A DNA stretch of 31,633 bases from Lachnospiraceae bacterium (lineage in GTDB: Bacteria > Bacillota > Clostridia > Lachnospirales > Lachnospiraceae). The translations under genes were made by a program, and so were the position numbers. Below the pieces are notes generated by a model that searched no databases, was not told where the DNA came from, and saw only the letters and a program-made list of their open reading frames with translations. The stretch covers positions 1 through 31,633 of the forward strand of contig CAAGKF010000037.1 of the NCBI GenBank assembly GCA_900770345.1, written 5' to 3'. This document shows positions 24,060 through 31,503 of the stretch, one piece after another (within the stretch, counting starts at the first letter, position 1; each line of letters starts with the position of its first letter).

Positions 24060-26540
24060 TTACTCCAGTTCCAGCCCGCAGATAAAGTCATTCTGCCGTC
24101 CTTTAAAGTACTCCCCGGCATCTCCCAGACCCATCTTCCAGCTTTCTGAGGTAGCAGGATCCAGCAGATTTACATTGTACTGATCATATCCCGTCAACAG
24201 CACATAATTTCCGGATTCCACATAAGCAATCACCGGAATTCCCTTATCAATAAAATACAGCATTCTGTTCAGATCGCAGCCTTCTCCGTTAATCATGAGA
24301 ATGCCATCCTCATATTCCTTGCTTTCTGTAAAGGTATCCAGGTGTTTAGTAAGTTTTCTTACCGCTTCTTCCGGAGCCTTCAGGTTCCTTATGACATTTC
24401 TGTTGATTCTGTCCCAGACAATTCGCTGGTTTTCATCTGTGACGATTCCCATTTTTTCATAAGCCAGATTTACTGCTGTTTTGAAATCCTTGGAGCATCC
24501 CAAATATTGCCCTCCGCCGTATGCATAAAAGATCACTGCTTCATCCAAGGAAGTTCCTCTGCTGCTTCCCAGCTCCAGAGTACTTGTTTCTTCGTAAGAA
24601 AATGCTTTCGGAACTGAAATCTTCAGAGCAGCCGTCTTTATCTCCGAATCTGTCTGCACAAAATACAGTTTTCCTTTTTGATTTGATGTATACCACCCGA
24701 TTCCTTTCAAAGGATTCTTATCAATTTTCTGATTACATACGATCGTATCTTCATCCTGATATACATAATTGTTCTGATCCAGCTTCAGAAGCCGTTTCAG
24801 ATGGATACGTCCCTCCTCCGTCTTTACATCAGATATATAAATTCCCTCTTTTTTATATTCACTTTCTACATTCATCTGACTGTCTACGATATACATAGCG
24901 TACATGGGGAGTCCCTTGATTCTTCCGTTTATAATCCAGGTATCATCTGCCCGGCCCAGTCCGTAGATCAGATCATTGTCCACAAAACCCAGAACTCTTA
25001 CATATTCTCCCTGTTTTGCAATAATTTCCTGTTTCTGAGCATTCTGAAAATCCATTACATTTACTTTTTGTGACTGATAGATCGTATCTCCCGATTCCTG
25101 CCACGCAAAACGGCTTCCATCCTCGCTGACTGCAAAGCTTCCCTCTGCCAGTCCCTGGGCAACCACCAGAGATTCATTGCTCTTCAAATCAATTCCATAG
25201 ACACTTCCGTCCAGCATCAGATACATCATATTACTGGGATTTAGATAGGACAGTCTGTCCACATCCGCCTTTATCTTTTCATAGGATTCTGCAGCCGGGA
25301 TGAAGAATTTTTCTTTCACCGTATTTTCATCTTTTCTGTAAGAATAATATACTACTCCTGTCTGCCCTTCATATGGTCCTCTGTTCATATATCCATACAC
25401 CAGAAAATCTACTGTGCCATCATCATGAACAGACAGAATTTTCACTCCATGCTTATCATAACCGCTCCTTATCCCGTCGTCTGTCTGACTGTCAAAAGAA
25501 AACAGACAAATGATTCTTCTGCCTGACTGATCATAACACCATACATTTTCATTTGCTTTGAAAGCAATATATCCTGATTTCGGGCTTTTCATTGCGCCCA
25601 TCTTTTCATCCCGAGTAATGCCCAGAAGTATTTTCTTTCCGGAAAATGCCTGACGGCTTCCGTCAAAAACTTCGTCCGCAAATCTTTCATAATTCATCAG
25701 GTAGATTCTCTGTTCATTCCATTTCATAGTAAAATTATCTTCAACATTGACCAGCTGGCTTCCCTCCTCCAGATTGATCCTTACCTGATATTTGACCTGT
25801 ATCTGACCCATGATACCGTTGTACTCCTGCAAAGTCATCAACGGCTTACCTGCCATTTCCACATCAAGACCATCCCATGTAAGATGCTTAAAGCTGGCTT
25901 TGATCGTCACATGTCCCAAAGAACTGTTATCCTCTGACGCGTTGGTTTCCAGATAGGATACCAGATCTCTGGCCTGCTCATAATCCAGGCTTTTTTCTGT
26001 AAACTCTTCCGCCAGATTCAGCATGTCCTCCGCATGGTTTTTGTTCGCCCACACAATGCGGGTGTAATAGTTAATATCCTTTTCTCCCGTATCAACAGAA
26101 ATCTTTAATAAATACGTTTCATCTTTTGTCAGAAGATTCTGTATCGGCAGAACAGCTGTTGTATTTCCGTCCTTACTTTCCCACTGAGTAAGTTCTGTTC
26201 GCTCGACCAGTCTGTCCATGCTGAGATTGCGTATTTCATAGCTGATTCCGGTTATGGTATTGCCATACTCTGCGATTCGGAGACTCAAACGACGGTCTTC
26301 AGGCAGTACAGAAATACTGTCTCTTACCACCTGATTTCCCATGTCCTGAATATAACCTCTGAGACAGTTTATTTCTTTTCCAAAACACTCTGTATAAATC
26401 ACCGGCATTGTCGGTTCATCCAAAGATGTATAAACAGCAGATTCCTTTTCCATTGTATTTCTGGCGCTTATAAAATACATCACGATGGCTGCTGCAAATA
26501 TAAGGAATAAAATTCCCGCATTCCGTATTATTTTTTTCAT
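24060..26540 (-). CDS. Membrane-anchored protein of unknown function with propeller-like middle and C39-like C-terminus
   Basis: An 826-residue protein I do not recognise by name. Residues 9-25 (GILFLIFAAAIVMYFIS) form one membrane segment right after a short basic start, so the rest is probably outside the cell. The middle (about 330-640) has repeated beta-strand blocks such as SYLNPSNMMYLMLDGSVYGIDL and SFAVSEDGSRFAWQES, which look like a beta-propeller. The last 80 residues (CDLNRMLYFIDKGIPVIAYVES, GNYVLLTGYD, VNLLDPATSESWKMG) follow the second half of a C39-like papain-fold peptidase. The expected histidine of GHYVVLxGYD is an asparagine (N778), and no CGPxS-type cysteine motif is seen. 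It is therefore more likely a binding domain than an active protease. The ribosome site is weak (AAGGG). Its upstream neighbour is the proline-rich gene. Confidence 0.8.
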   Translation of the reverse strand: MKKIIRNAGILFLIFAAAIVMYFISARNTMEKESAVYTSLDEPTMPVIYTECFGKEINCLRGYIQDMGNQVVRDSISVLPEDRRLSLRIAEYGNTITGISYEIRNLSMDRLVERTELTQWESKDGNTTAVLPIQNLLTKDETYLLKISVDTGEKDINYYTRIVWANKNHAEDMLNLAEEFTEKSLDYEQARDLVSYLETNASEDNSSLGHVTIKASFKHLTWDGLDVEMAGKPLMTLQEYNGIMGQIQVKYQVRINLEEGSQLVNVEDNFTMKWNEQRIYLMNYERFADEVFDGSRQAFSGKKILLGITRDEKMGAMKSPKSGYIAFKANENVWCYDQSGRRIICLFSFDSQTDDGIRSGYDKHGVKILSVHDDGTVDFLVYGYMNRGPYEGQTGVVYYSYRKDENTVKEKFFIPAAESYEKIKADVDRLSYLNPSNMMYLMLDGSVYGIDLKSNESLVVAQGLAEGSFAVSEDGSRFAWQESGDTIYQSQKVNVMDFQNAQKQEIIAKQGEYVRVLGFVDNDLIYGLGRADDTWIINGRIKGLPMYAMYIVDSQMNVESEYKKEGIYISDVKTEEGRIHLKRLLKLDQNNYVYQDEDTIVCNQKIDKNPLKGIGWYTSNQKGKLYFVQTDSEIKTAALKISVPKAFSYEETSTLELGSSRGTSLDEAVIFYAYGGGQYLGCSKDFKTAVNLAYEKMGIVTDENQRIVWDRINRNVIRNLKAPEEAVRKLTKHLDTFTESKEYEDGILMINGEGCDLNRMLYFIDKGIPVIAYVESGNYVLLTGYDQYNVNLLDPATSESWKMGLGDAGEYFKGRQNDFICGLELE

Positions 26541-26581
26541 ACGTGTTCCAAACCCTTTTTACATAATATCTTTACAGATTA

Positions 26582-26616
26582 CAGTTCAGACGGCTCATCT
26601 CCCTGCCGTCTGAACT
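26582..26616. repeat. Hairpin with dispersed-repeat end motif
   Basis: CAGTTCAGACGG and CCGTCTGAACTG form a perfect 12-bp inverted repeat around 11 bases. The left arm with its TTACA prefix recurs at 31504-31518. It sits between two minus-strand genes and may also act as a terminator for 26747-27583, although the minus-strand flank (TAATCTG) lacks a T-run. Confidence 0.7.
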
Positions 26617-26746
26617 GCAACCTTTATTTCTGGTACTACATTATTTATTGTATACAATACCCTTCAAAACTACAACTTAATCTTTTTGAAATTTTTGTTA
26701 AAACGCTTCTATAAGCCAACCTCTATAACTCAATTCCGTCCGATTT

Positions 26747-27583
26747 TCAGAAACGACATATTCCCCTTCTGCAGCGCCGTCCATGCATCTCGTGCAGCAG
26801 CAAGACCTTCACCATATCACGAAGCCAGGATGGTCTCCTTCTGTGATCTCTCCTGTTCCATGAAGACATCGATTGGGAACGAAGATATGGCGGACGTGAT
26901 CCCGGATGCGGCGGACGTGGCCCCGGATGCGGCGAACGTGGCCCCGGATGCGGCGGGCGTGGCCCCGGATGCGGCGGACGCGGCCCCGGATGCGGTGGAC
27001 GTGGTCCCGGATGCGGTGGACGTGGCCCTGGATGGCCCATACCGTCCCACCATATCTGTCCGGGACGATTCCACCATTGCGGCTGATTTTCCCAGTTCCA
27101 GGGTTCACCCGGACGCCAGGGCCGGCCAGGCCACCAGATCCAGGGCTGACCCGGACGAGGCGGGCCAGATGGACGCATTCCAGGTCTGTTCTGCTGCACC
27201 CCAAACATTTCCCCCTGTCTGTCTGATTCCAGTCTTTCCAATTCCTGACCTTTTATCTTTTGTTCTCCTGTATCATTCAACGGAACCATAGAGATATCCT
27301 GCATATTCTCTAATGACTGCCTGTTTTTATCGATGTATTCTCCATCCTTTTCTTCTGTCTCCTCTTCTTCACACCACATAGTTCGCAGTATATCTGCTTC
27401 CCGTGATGAAAGAACCGTATCGCAAATATTGTCACACAGCCTGTCGACCATCAGCGGATCCGGATATTCATCATACATAGGACTGCTGTCATAATCCAGT
27501 CTGTCACATGCTTCCATTACATATTCCTGAATAATCTTGGCTCCACCCGGATACATACTTTTCAAATATTCAATATCCTGCAT
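26747..27583 (-). CDS. Proline/tryptophan-rich repeat protein, unknown function
   Basis: A 278-residue protein in three parts. Residues 1-75 (DIEYLKSMYPGGAKIIQEYV, CDRLDYDSSPMYDEYPDPLMVDRLCDNI) resemble the N-terminus of small Lachnospiraceae hypothetical proteins that I recall only loosely. Residues 133-183 are rich in proline and tryptophan (WIWWPGRPWRPGEPW). Residues 184-232 are seven copies of a seven-residue unit, consensus GPRPPHP. The last 40 residues are very basic (RRDHRRRPSWLRDMVKVLLLHEMHGRRCRRGICRF). There is no signal peptide. The sticky low-complexity core and basic tail suggest a structural or surface/spore-layer protein, but that is a guess. The ribosome site is weak (AAAAGGCAG). 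The repeat DNA is open in several frames; this frame is favoured by its non-repetitive N- and C-terminal segments. Confidence 0.75.
   Translation of the reverse strand: MQDIEYLKSMYPGGAKIIQEYVMEACDRLDYDSSPMYDEYPDPLMVDRLCDNICDTVLSSREADILRTMWCEEEETEEKDGEYIDKNRQSLENMQDISMVPLNDTGEQKIKGQELERLESDRQGEMFGVQQNRPGMRPSGPPRPGQPWIWWPGRPWRPGEPWNWENQPQWWNRPGQIWWDGMGHPGPRPPHPGPRPPHPGPRPPHPGPRPPHPGPRSPHPGPRPPHPGSRPPYLRSQSMSSWNRRDHRRRPSWLRDMVKVLLLHEMHGRRCRRGICRF
26884..27030. repeat. Seven-copy 21-bp tandem repeat
   Basis: Seven consecutive 21-bp units, consensus on the plus strand GATGCGGCGGACGTGGCCCCG, with one to several base differences between units. It codes the GPRPPHP heptapeptides of the gene above. 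Being a multiple of three, copy-number change would keep the reading frame. Confidence 0.92.
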
Positions 27584-27695
27584 TGCACTGCCTTTTCTTT
27601 TCTCTTACTGTCAGGATATTCCGTTCTGTCAATTTTGCAGCTTTTCCTTTTTTTAATCTGCCATACTTTTAATAGCCAATTTTTGATAATAATTA

Positions 27696-27820
27696 AGGCT
27701 GCGCAAAACTCATTCGAGTCATGTACAGCCTCTTTCTTAAATATTATATTTTTGAGGATTGCGGGAGTACGTAGTACGGAGCAATCCGGTATCAAAGGGG
27801 GCAAAATACCTTTTGACCCC
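27696..27820. repeat. Cluster of three intergenic hairpins
   Basis: Within the 246-base gap 27584-27829 there are three stems. AGGCTG/CAGCCT with an inner ACTC/GAGT spans 27696-27731. GGATTGC/GCAATCC around GTAC-GTA-GTAC spans 27756-27787. GGGGGCAAAA/TTTTGACCCC spans 27797-27820. The array lies after the LOR/SDH gene stop. It looks like a dispersed repetitive element and may also end that transcript. An open frame across it (27562-27840, minus) is not believed to be a gene. Confidence 0.6.
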
Positions 27821-27829
27821 AACATCTTT

Positions 27830-28921
27830 TTAATAAACACCCAAACCTTTTGCGACGTTTACAATAAAATCCTGTACATTTGTAATCATGGTAACAGCGC
27901 TCAGACTGCCGCGATCATGAAGTTTATTGGTTACAAACTCGGAAATATCAATACTGTATATATAAAGCGGACGAACCTCACCATTTATCACCCGAAAAGA
28001 TGGGGTCATGTTGCCGGTAGCAATTGTATGAAGCTGTGTTGCCAGACAAAGAACAGTGGTTGCTTTGCGCACTACATCCCGCATCCTGCTCTGACCTTCA
28101 TAAGCGCTTGCAATCACCTCCGGAAGCGGACCATCATCGCGAATGGAGCTGGTTAAAACAAAGGGAACATGATTCTTTACGCAGCTGTAAATAATACCGT
28201 CGCTGATATTGTAATCTTCAATAAACTGCGGGATAGATCCGCTTTTTCTGACTCGATTAATTACATCCAGGTGATTGTAATGTCCGTTTGGAACAGATTT
28301 TTGTGTATAGATATTCTGTCCCAGTGCTGTGCGCAGATGAGCACCCTCCAGATCATGGGTAGCCAGCGCATTGCCTGCCAGAATACCATTTACATACCCG
28401 TTCTCAACCAGTTTCTGCATTGCTCTTCTTGCGTCTGCGTCAAATGAAAATGCAGGACCCATTACCCATACCACATTTCCATGCTCTTTTTCGTATTTTA
28501 ATAATTCATAAAGCTGATCATAATCTCTGGAAAACGCTGTTTCACGTGAACGACCGGAGCGGAATGCAAAATTATCACCGCTGGATTTATCCTCTTCTTC
28601 AAATCCGTTCACATGCATGAAAATTCCTTCCTCACAATTTTCACTTCGGCCCAGAATTACCTTATCCCCCTTTTTTACATTTCTGGGCTCAACAACATCG
28701 AGAATGCCATTTTCTCTTAGGATCACGCAGGCATCCATTCTGCTTTCCTGCGCAAGTTTCCATTCTCCATTAATTTTAAAATATTCCGGATACATGGATG
28801 TACTGTGAAAATATTCCGGTACAACTCCATCTGTGTCCGCAGCCTGAATTTTTACATCCGGAGCTTCTGTAAACTGAAGCTCTGTAAAATCCGGCTTATG
28901 ATATACCGGCATCTGAAACAT
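27830..28921 (-). CDS. LOR/SDH-domain protein (TIGR00300-type, ornithine cyclodeaminase-like)
   Basis: A 363-residue protein that carries the LOR/SDH bifunctional-enzyme conserved region. A core segment GNVVWVMGPAFSFDADARRAMQKLVENGYVNGILAGNALATHDLEGA resembles the archaeal TIGR00300 family and the C-terminal part of cyanobacterial AgrE/ArgZ, for which ornithine cyclodeaminase (ornithine to proline plus ammonia) has been reported. The C-terminus (ISEFVTNKLHDRGSLSAVTMITNVQDFIVN) is also typical. Function here is inferred, not shown. The ATG at 28921 follows AGAGGTG by six bases; a GTG three codons upstream is less likely. The gene contains a parS-like site. No other amino-acid genes are adjacent. 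Confidence 0.75.
   Translation of the reverse strand: MFQMPVYHKPDFTELQFTEAPDVKIQAADTDGVVPEYFHSTSMYPEYFKINGEWKLAQESRMDACVILRENGILDVVEPRNVKKGDKVILGRSENCEEGIFMHVNGFEEEDKSSGDNFAFRSGRSRETAFSRDYDQLYELLKYEKEHGNVVWVMGPAFSFDADARRAMQKLVENGYVNGILAGNALATHDLEGAHLRTALGQNIYTQKSVPNGHYNHLDVINRVRKSGSIPQFIEDYNISDGIIYSCVKNHVPFVLTSSIRDDGPLPEVIASAYEGQSRMRDVVRKATTVLCLATQLHTIATGNMTPSFRVINGEVRPLYIYSIDISEFVTNKLHDRGSLSAVTMITNVQDFIVNVAKGLGVY
28538..28553. promoter_or_regulatory. parS: parS site (ParB-binding) inside the LOR/SDH gene
   Basis: TGTTTCACGTGAACGA matches 14 of 16 bases of the Spo0J/ParB site TGTTTCACGTGAAACA, including the whole TTCACGTGAA core. It lies about 1.1 kb from parB, where chromosomal parS sites are expected, and is embedded in coding sequence as is common. 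Confidence 0.8.
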
Positions 28922-29101
28922 AATGTTCACCTCTTCCTATTTTAATAATGTCACATTCAGAACTGGCTGTATAATTTATAAACTTCTGCATTTCTCTTTA
29001 TAAGAATAACACAAATATTGCTGGCAGAAAAGTGCGCGGCAGCTGTTTATTTTTAAAGTTACGGCACTCTTTTTTATTAAAGGTTTCTCTTTAAACAAAT
29101 A

Positions 29102-29130
29102 ATGCAGCGACTTTATTTAAGCCACTGCAT
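29102..29130 (-). terminator. Terminator after the parAB-DUF4446 unit
   Basis: On the minus strand ATGCAGTGGCTT pairs imperfectly with AAAGTCGCTGCAT, then TATTTGTTT. It is 15 bases past the DUF4446 stop. The rest of 28922-29144 is AT-rich and probably holds the LOR/SDH promoter, but I cannot place it with confidence. Confidence 0.65.
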
Positions 29131-29144
29131 CTGTTTTTTCAGCT

Positions 29145-29657
29145 TTAATTTTTCTTTACATATCCCAGAGCCTGTTCCAGTGCCTCCTGTTCTTCGTTTC
29201 CAAGAACTACATCTGTTTTTCCTCTGTCTACTTCCTTAATATATAAATAACAGCCCTCTCTGCTGTGAACACAGTTCAATACAAAACCGCTGTTCGTATA
29301 ATCCAGAATTGCAAATGCAAAGCTTAGGCTCCCCCCCATTCCTTTAAAAGCATTATATTTTACAACTCCAAATTTCTGGAAAGATGATCTGAAATTTCGA
29401 TTCAAAATCCGTATGGTATCTTTGGTAGCTCTGTCTTCCGCCTTCAGATTTTTTATTTCATCAATCTGATCCAGAATCATATCTTCCATAGTCTCAGCAT
29501 CTTTTCCCCGCATAAAATAATCATATTTTCTGCTGAGAATACTGAGACGTCTCATTGTAATTATCATCAAAATCAGCAAAATTACCACCATGATCAGCAA
29601 TACCAGCACCAGAAACGCAGGATCAAAGGGCAGCTGATTTAAAATGCTGTTTTCCAT
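29145..29657 (-). CDS. DUF4446 family membrane protein
   Basis: A 170-residue protein with one hydrophobic segment near the N-terminus (about 15-36, FLVLVLLIMVVILLILMII), then a helical, probably coiled-coil stretch (RRLSILSRKYDYFMRGKDAETMEDMILDQIDEIKNLKAE). The conserved C-terminal domain reads FGVVKYNAFKGMGGSLSFAFAILDYTNSGFVLNCVHSREGCYLYIKEV. This C-terminal half is the DUF4446 signature, a Firmicute family commonly found next to parB; its function is unknown. A GGAG site precedes the ATG, and it begins 21 bases after the parB stop, so it is in the parAB operon. Confidence 0.88.
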   Translation of the reverse strand: MENSILNQLPFDPAFLVLVLLIMVVILLILMIITMRRLSILSRKYDYFMRGKDAETMEDMILDQIDEIKNLKAEDRATKDTIRILNRNFRSSFQKFGVVKYNAFKGMGGSLSFAFAILDYTNSGFVLNCVHSREGCYLYIKEVDRGKTDVVLGNEEQEALEQALGYVKKN

Positions 29658-29678
29658 ATATAATATTACTCCTTTTTA

Positions 29679-30614
29679 TCAGCCAATAGATTCTATCATT
29701 TCCACAAGCCGTTCCAATTCGGCCTCTGAATAATATTCAATTTCAATACGGCCCTTATTTTTATCTTTGTTATGTATGCTGACCTTAGTGCCCATAACTG
29801 TTTTCATACGCTCTTCCAGACTTTGGTATATCAAAGCTCTTGCTTCATCTTGCTTCTTTTCTTTCTTTTCATCTTCACCAGCTGCTTCTTTTGCCAGCTT
29901 TTTTACCAGCTTTTCTGTTTCTCTTACACTCAGACTTCCATCAAGAATCTGTTTTGCTGCTTTAAGCTGTAAATCTTTATTTTCCAGAGAAAGCAAAGCT
30001 CTGGCATGTCCGCTTGTGATCATCCCCTGTATCAGCATTTCCTGTATCTGATCTTCCAGTTTCAGCAGACGCATTGTATTTGTGATCGTTGCACGATTTT
30101 TTGAAACTCTCGCTGCAATTTCTTCCTGTGTAAGATTAAATTCCTTAACCAACTGCTGATAAGCCTTTGCTTCCTCTATCGGATTCAAATCTGCTCTTTG
30201 AACATTTTCAATCAGAGCAATTTCTACTGACTGCTGTCTGTTATACTCTCTTAAAACTACAGGGATCTCTTTTAAACCTGCCATTTTGGCAGCTCTCCAT
30301 CTGCGTTCACCGGCTATTATTTCATAAAATGCGCCTTTTTTCTGAACCAGAAGAGGCTGCAGAATACCATAATTTTTTATAGAATCAGCCAGCTCCTGCA
30401 ATTGCTCTTCATTGAAATCCTTACGCGGCTGTTCTTTATTAGGTTCGATCAGCGACACTTTAACCATCAGTTCGTGTCCTGTTTCTTCTTCCGATGCATT
30501 CACGACATTCTTTGTTTTCGCCGTTTTTGCCTTCGCCGTTTCTTCTTCACTCTCTTTTATCACATCTTCGCCAAAAATTGCTCCAAGTCCTTTTCCTAAT
30601 CCTTTCTTTACCAT
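29679..30614 (-). CDS. parB: Chromosome-partitioning protein ParB (Spo0J)
   Basis: A 311-residue CTP-dependent DNA clamp that loads at parS and spreads, working with ParA to segregate origins and recruit SMC. It opens with KKGLGKGLGAIFGED, typical of chromosomal ParB. The CTP-binding domain holds GERRWRAAK (102-110) and ENVQRADLNPIEEA (136-149). The helix-turn-helix is LTQEEIAARVSKNRATITNTMRLL (161-184). A C-terminal dimer domain follows a lysine/glutamate-rich linker. The start ATG overlaps the parA stop by one base, so they are translationally coupled. A parS-like site lies about 1.1 kb away. Confidence 0.96.
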   Translation of the reverse strand: MVKKGLGKGLGAIFGEDVIKESEEETAKAKTAKTKNVVNASEEETGHELMVKVSLIEPNKEQPRKDFNEEQLQELADSIKNYGILQPLLVQKKGAFYEIIAGERRWRAAKMAGLKEIPVVLREYNRQQSVEIALIENVQRADLNPIEEAKAYQQLVKEFNLTQEEIAARVSKNRATITNTMRLLKLEDQIQEMLIQGMITSGHARALLSLENKDLQLKAAKQILDGSLSVRETEKLVKKLAKEAAGEDEKKEKKQDEARALIYQSLEERMKTVMGTKVSIHNKDKNKGRIEIEYYSEAELERLVEMIESIG

Positions 30615-31384
30615 TATAATTCTTCTCCTCTGCTCATTACTTCTGCTGCCAGCATGCGGTAACTTTCTGCTCCTGTTGATCTGGAATCATACAGATTAAT
30701 TGACATTCCGTGACTGGGTGCCTCCGCCAATCTGACATTTCTTGGGATGATTGTTTTATAGATCGTTCTGTTCAGATTATTCTTAACACTTTCCACTACT
30801 TCTAATGACAGATTTGTTCGGGCATCATACATGGTGAATACCACGCCTTCCAGCTCTAACTGAGGATTTAATTTTCGTTTTACCAGGTCTACTGTTTTCA
30901 GTACCTGATTCAAACCTTCCAGTGCATAATACTCACACTGGATTGGAACCAATACCGTATCTGCTGCTGTCAAAGCATTAATTGTCAAAATATTTAAAGA
31001 AGGCGGACAATCAATGATAATAAAATCATATTCTTCTCTTATCTGATTCAGGCACTCCCGAAGAAGTTTCTCCTTATCCTCTACCTCCTGAAACTCTATT
31101 TCCGCTCCGGCCAGATTCATATCGGAAGGAAGCACATCAAGATTTTTCTGAATATTTCTGATAATACAATCATTTACAGAAGCTTCCTCAATCAGCATGT
31201 CATATACAGTATGATCAAAATCCTCCCCTTCCAGTCCCAGTCCGCTGGTAGCATTTCCCTGAGGATCAAAATCAACCAACATAACCTGTTGACCCGCTTC
31301 CGCGAGACATGCCGACAGATTAACTGCTGTTGTGGTTTTACCAACCCCGCCTTTCTGGTTGGTTATTGTTATTATTCGTCCCAT
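30614..31384 (-). CDS. parA: Chromosome-partitioning ATPase ParA (Soj)
   Basis: A 256-residue Walker-type ATPase. The deviant Walker A motif is KGGVGKTT (11-18) and the Walker B-like segment is YDFIIIDCPPSL. The length and lack of an N-terminal helix-turn-helix mark the short chromosomal Soj type rather than a plasmid type Ia ParA. It binds DNA non-specifically in the ATP state and acts with ParB in origin segregation and replication control. The gene starts the parA-parB-DUF4446 operon. In many Firmicutes rsmG lies upstream; here a repeat element begins about 120 bases away instead. Confidence 0.95.
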   Translation of the reverse strand: MGRIITITNQKGGVGKTTTAVNLSACLAEAGQQVMLVDFDPQGNATSGLGLEGEDFDHTVYDMLIEEASVNDCIIRNIQKNLDVLPSDMNLAGAEIEFQEVEDKEKLLRECLNQIREEYDFIIIDCPPSLNILTINALTAADTVLVPIQCEYYALEGLNQVLKTVDLVKRKLNPQLELEGVVFTMYDARTNLSLEVVESVKNNLNRTIYKTIIPRNVRLAEAPSHGMSINLYDSRSTGAESYRMLAAEVMSRGEEL

Positions 31385-31434
31385 AAATACTGTTCCTTTC
31401 TCGAAAAAATATTCATTCTTCGATTACTTTATCG

Positions 31435-31440
31435 ATTATA
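31435..31440 (-). promoter_or_regulatory. Extended -10 promoter of parA
   Basis: The minus strand reads TGCTATAAT, an extended -10 element, about 50 bases before the parA start. No good -35 is visible at 17 bases, which is tolerated with an extended -10. Confidence 0.55.
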
Positions 31441-31503
31441 GCACAACTTCTATTCTTTTCCTATGAAAAACTACTCTCAATTCTCTATTTTTTTATTTTA
31501 CCG

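Noticed and set aside
26884..27030. CRISPR array
   Set aside because: Units are directly adjacent 21-mers with no spacers and are in frame with a coding sequence.
26686..27291. Plus-strand frame with DAADVAP repeats, and further minus-strand frames over the 21-bp repeat
   Set aside because: The repeat has no stops in several frames. Only the 26747-27583 frame has sensible non-repetitive ends.
27562..27840. 92-residue minus-strand frame after the LOR/SDH gene
   Set aside because: Its first half is translated from the hairpin array, and it overlaps the start of the proline-rich gene and the end of the LOR/SDH gene.
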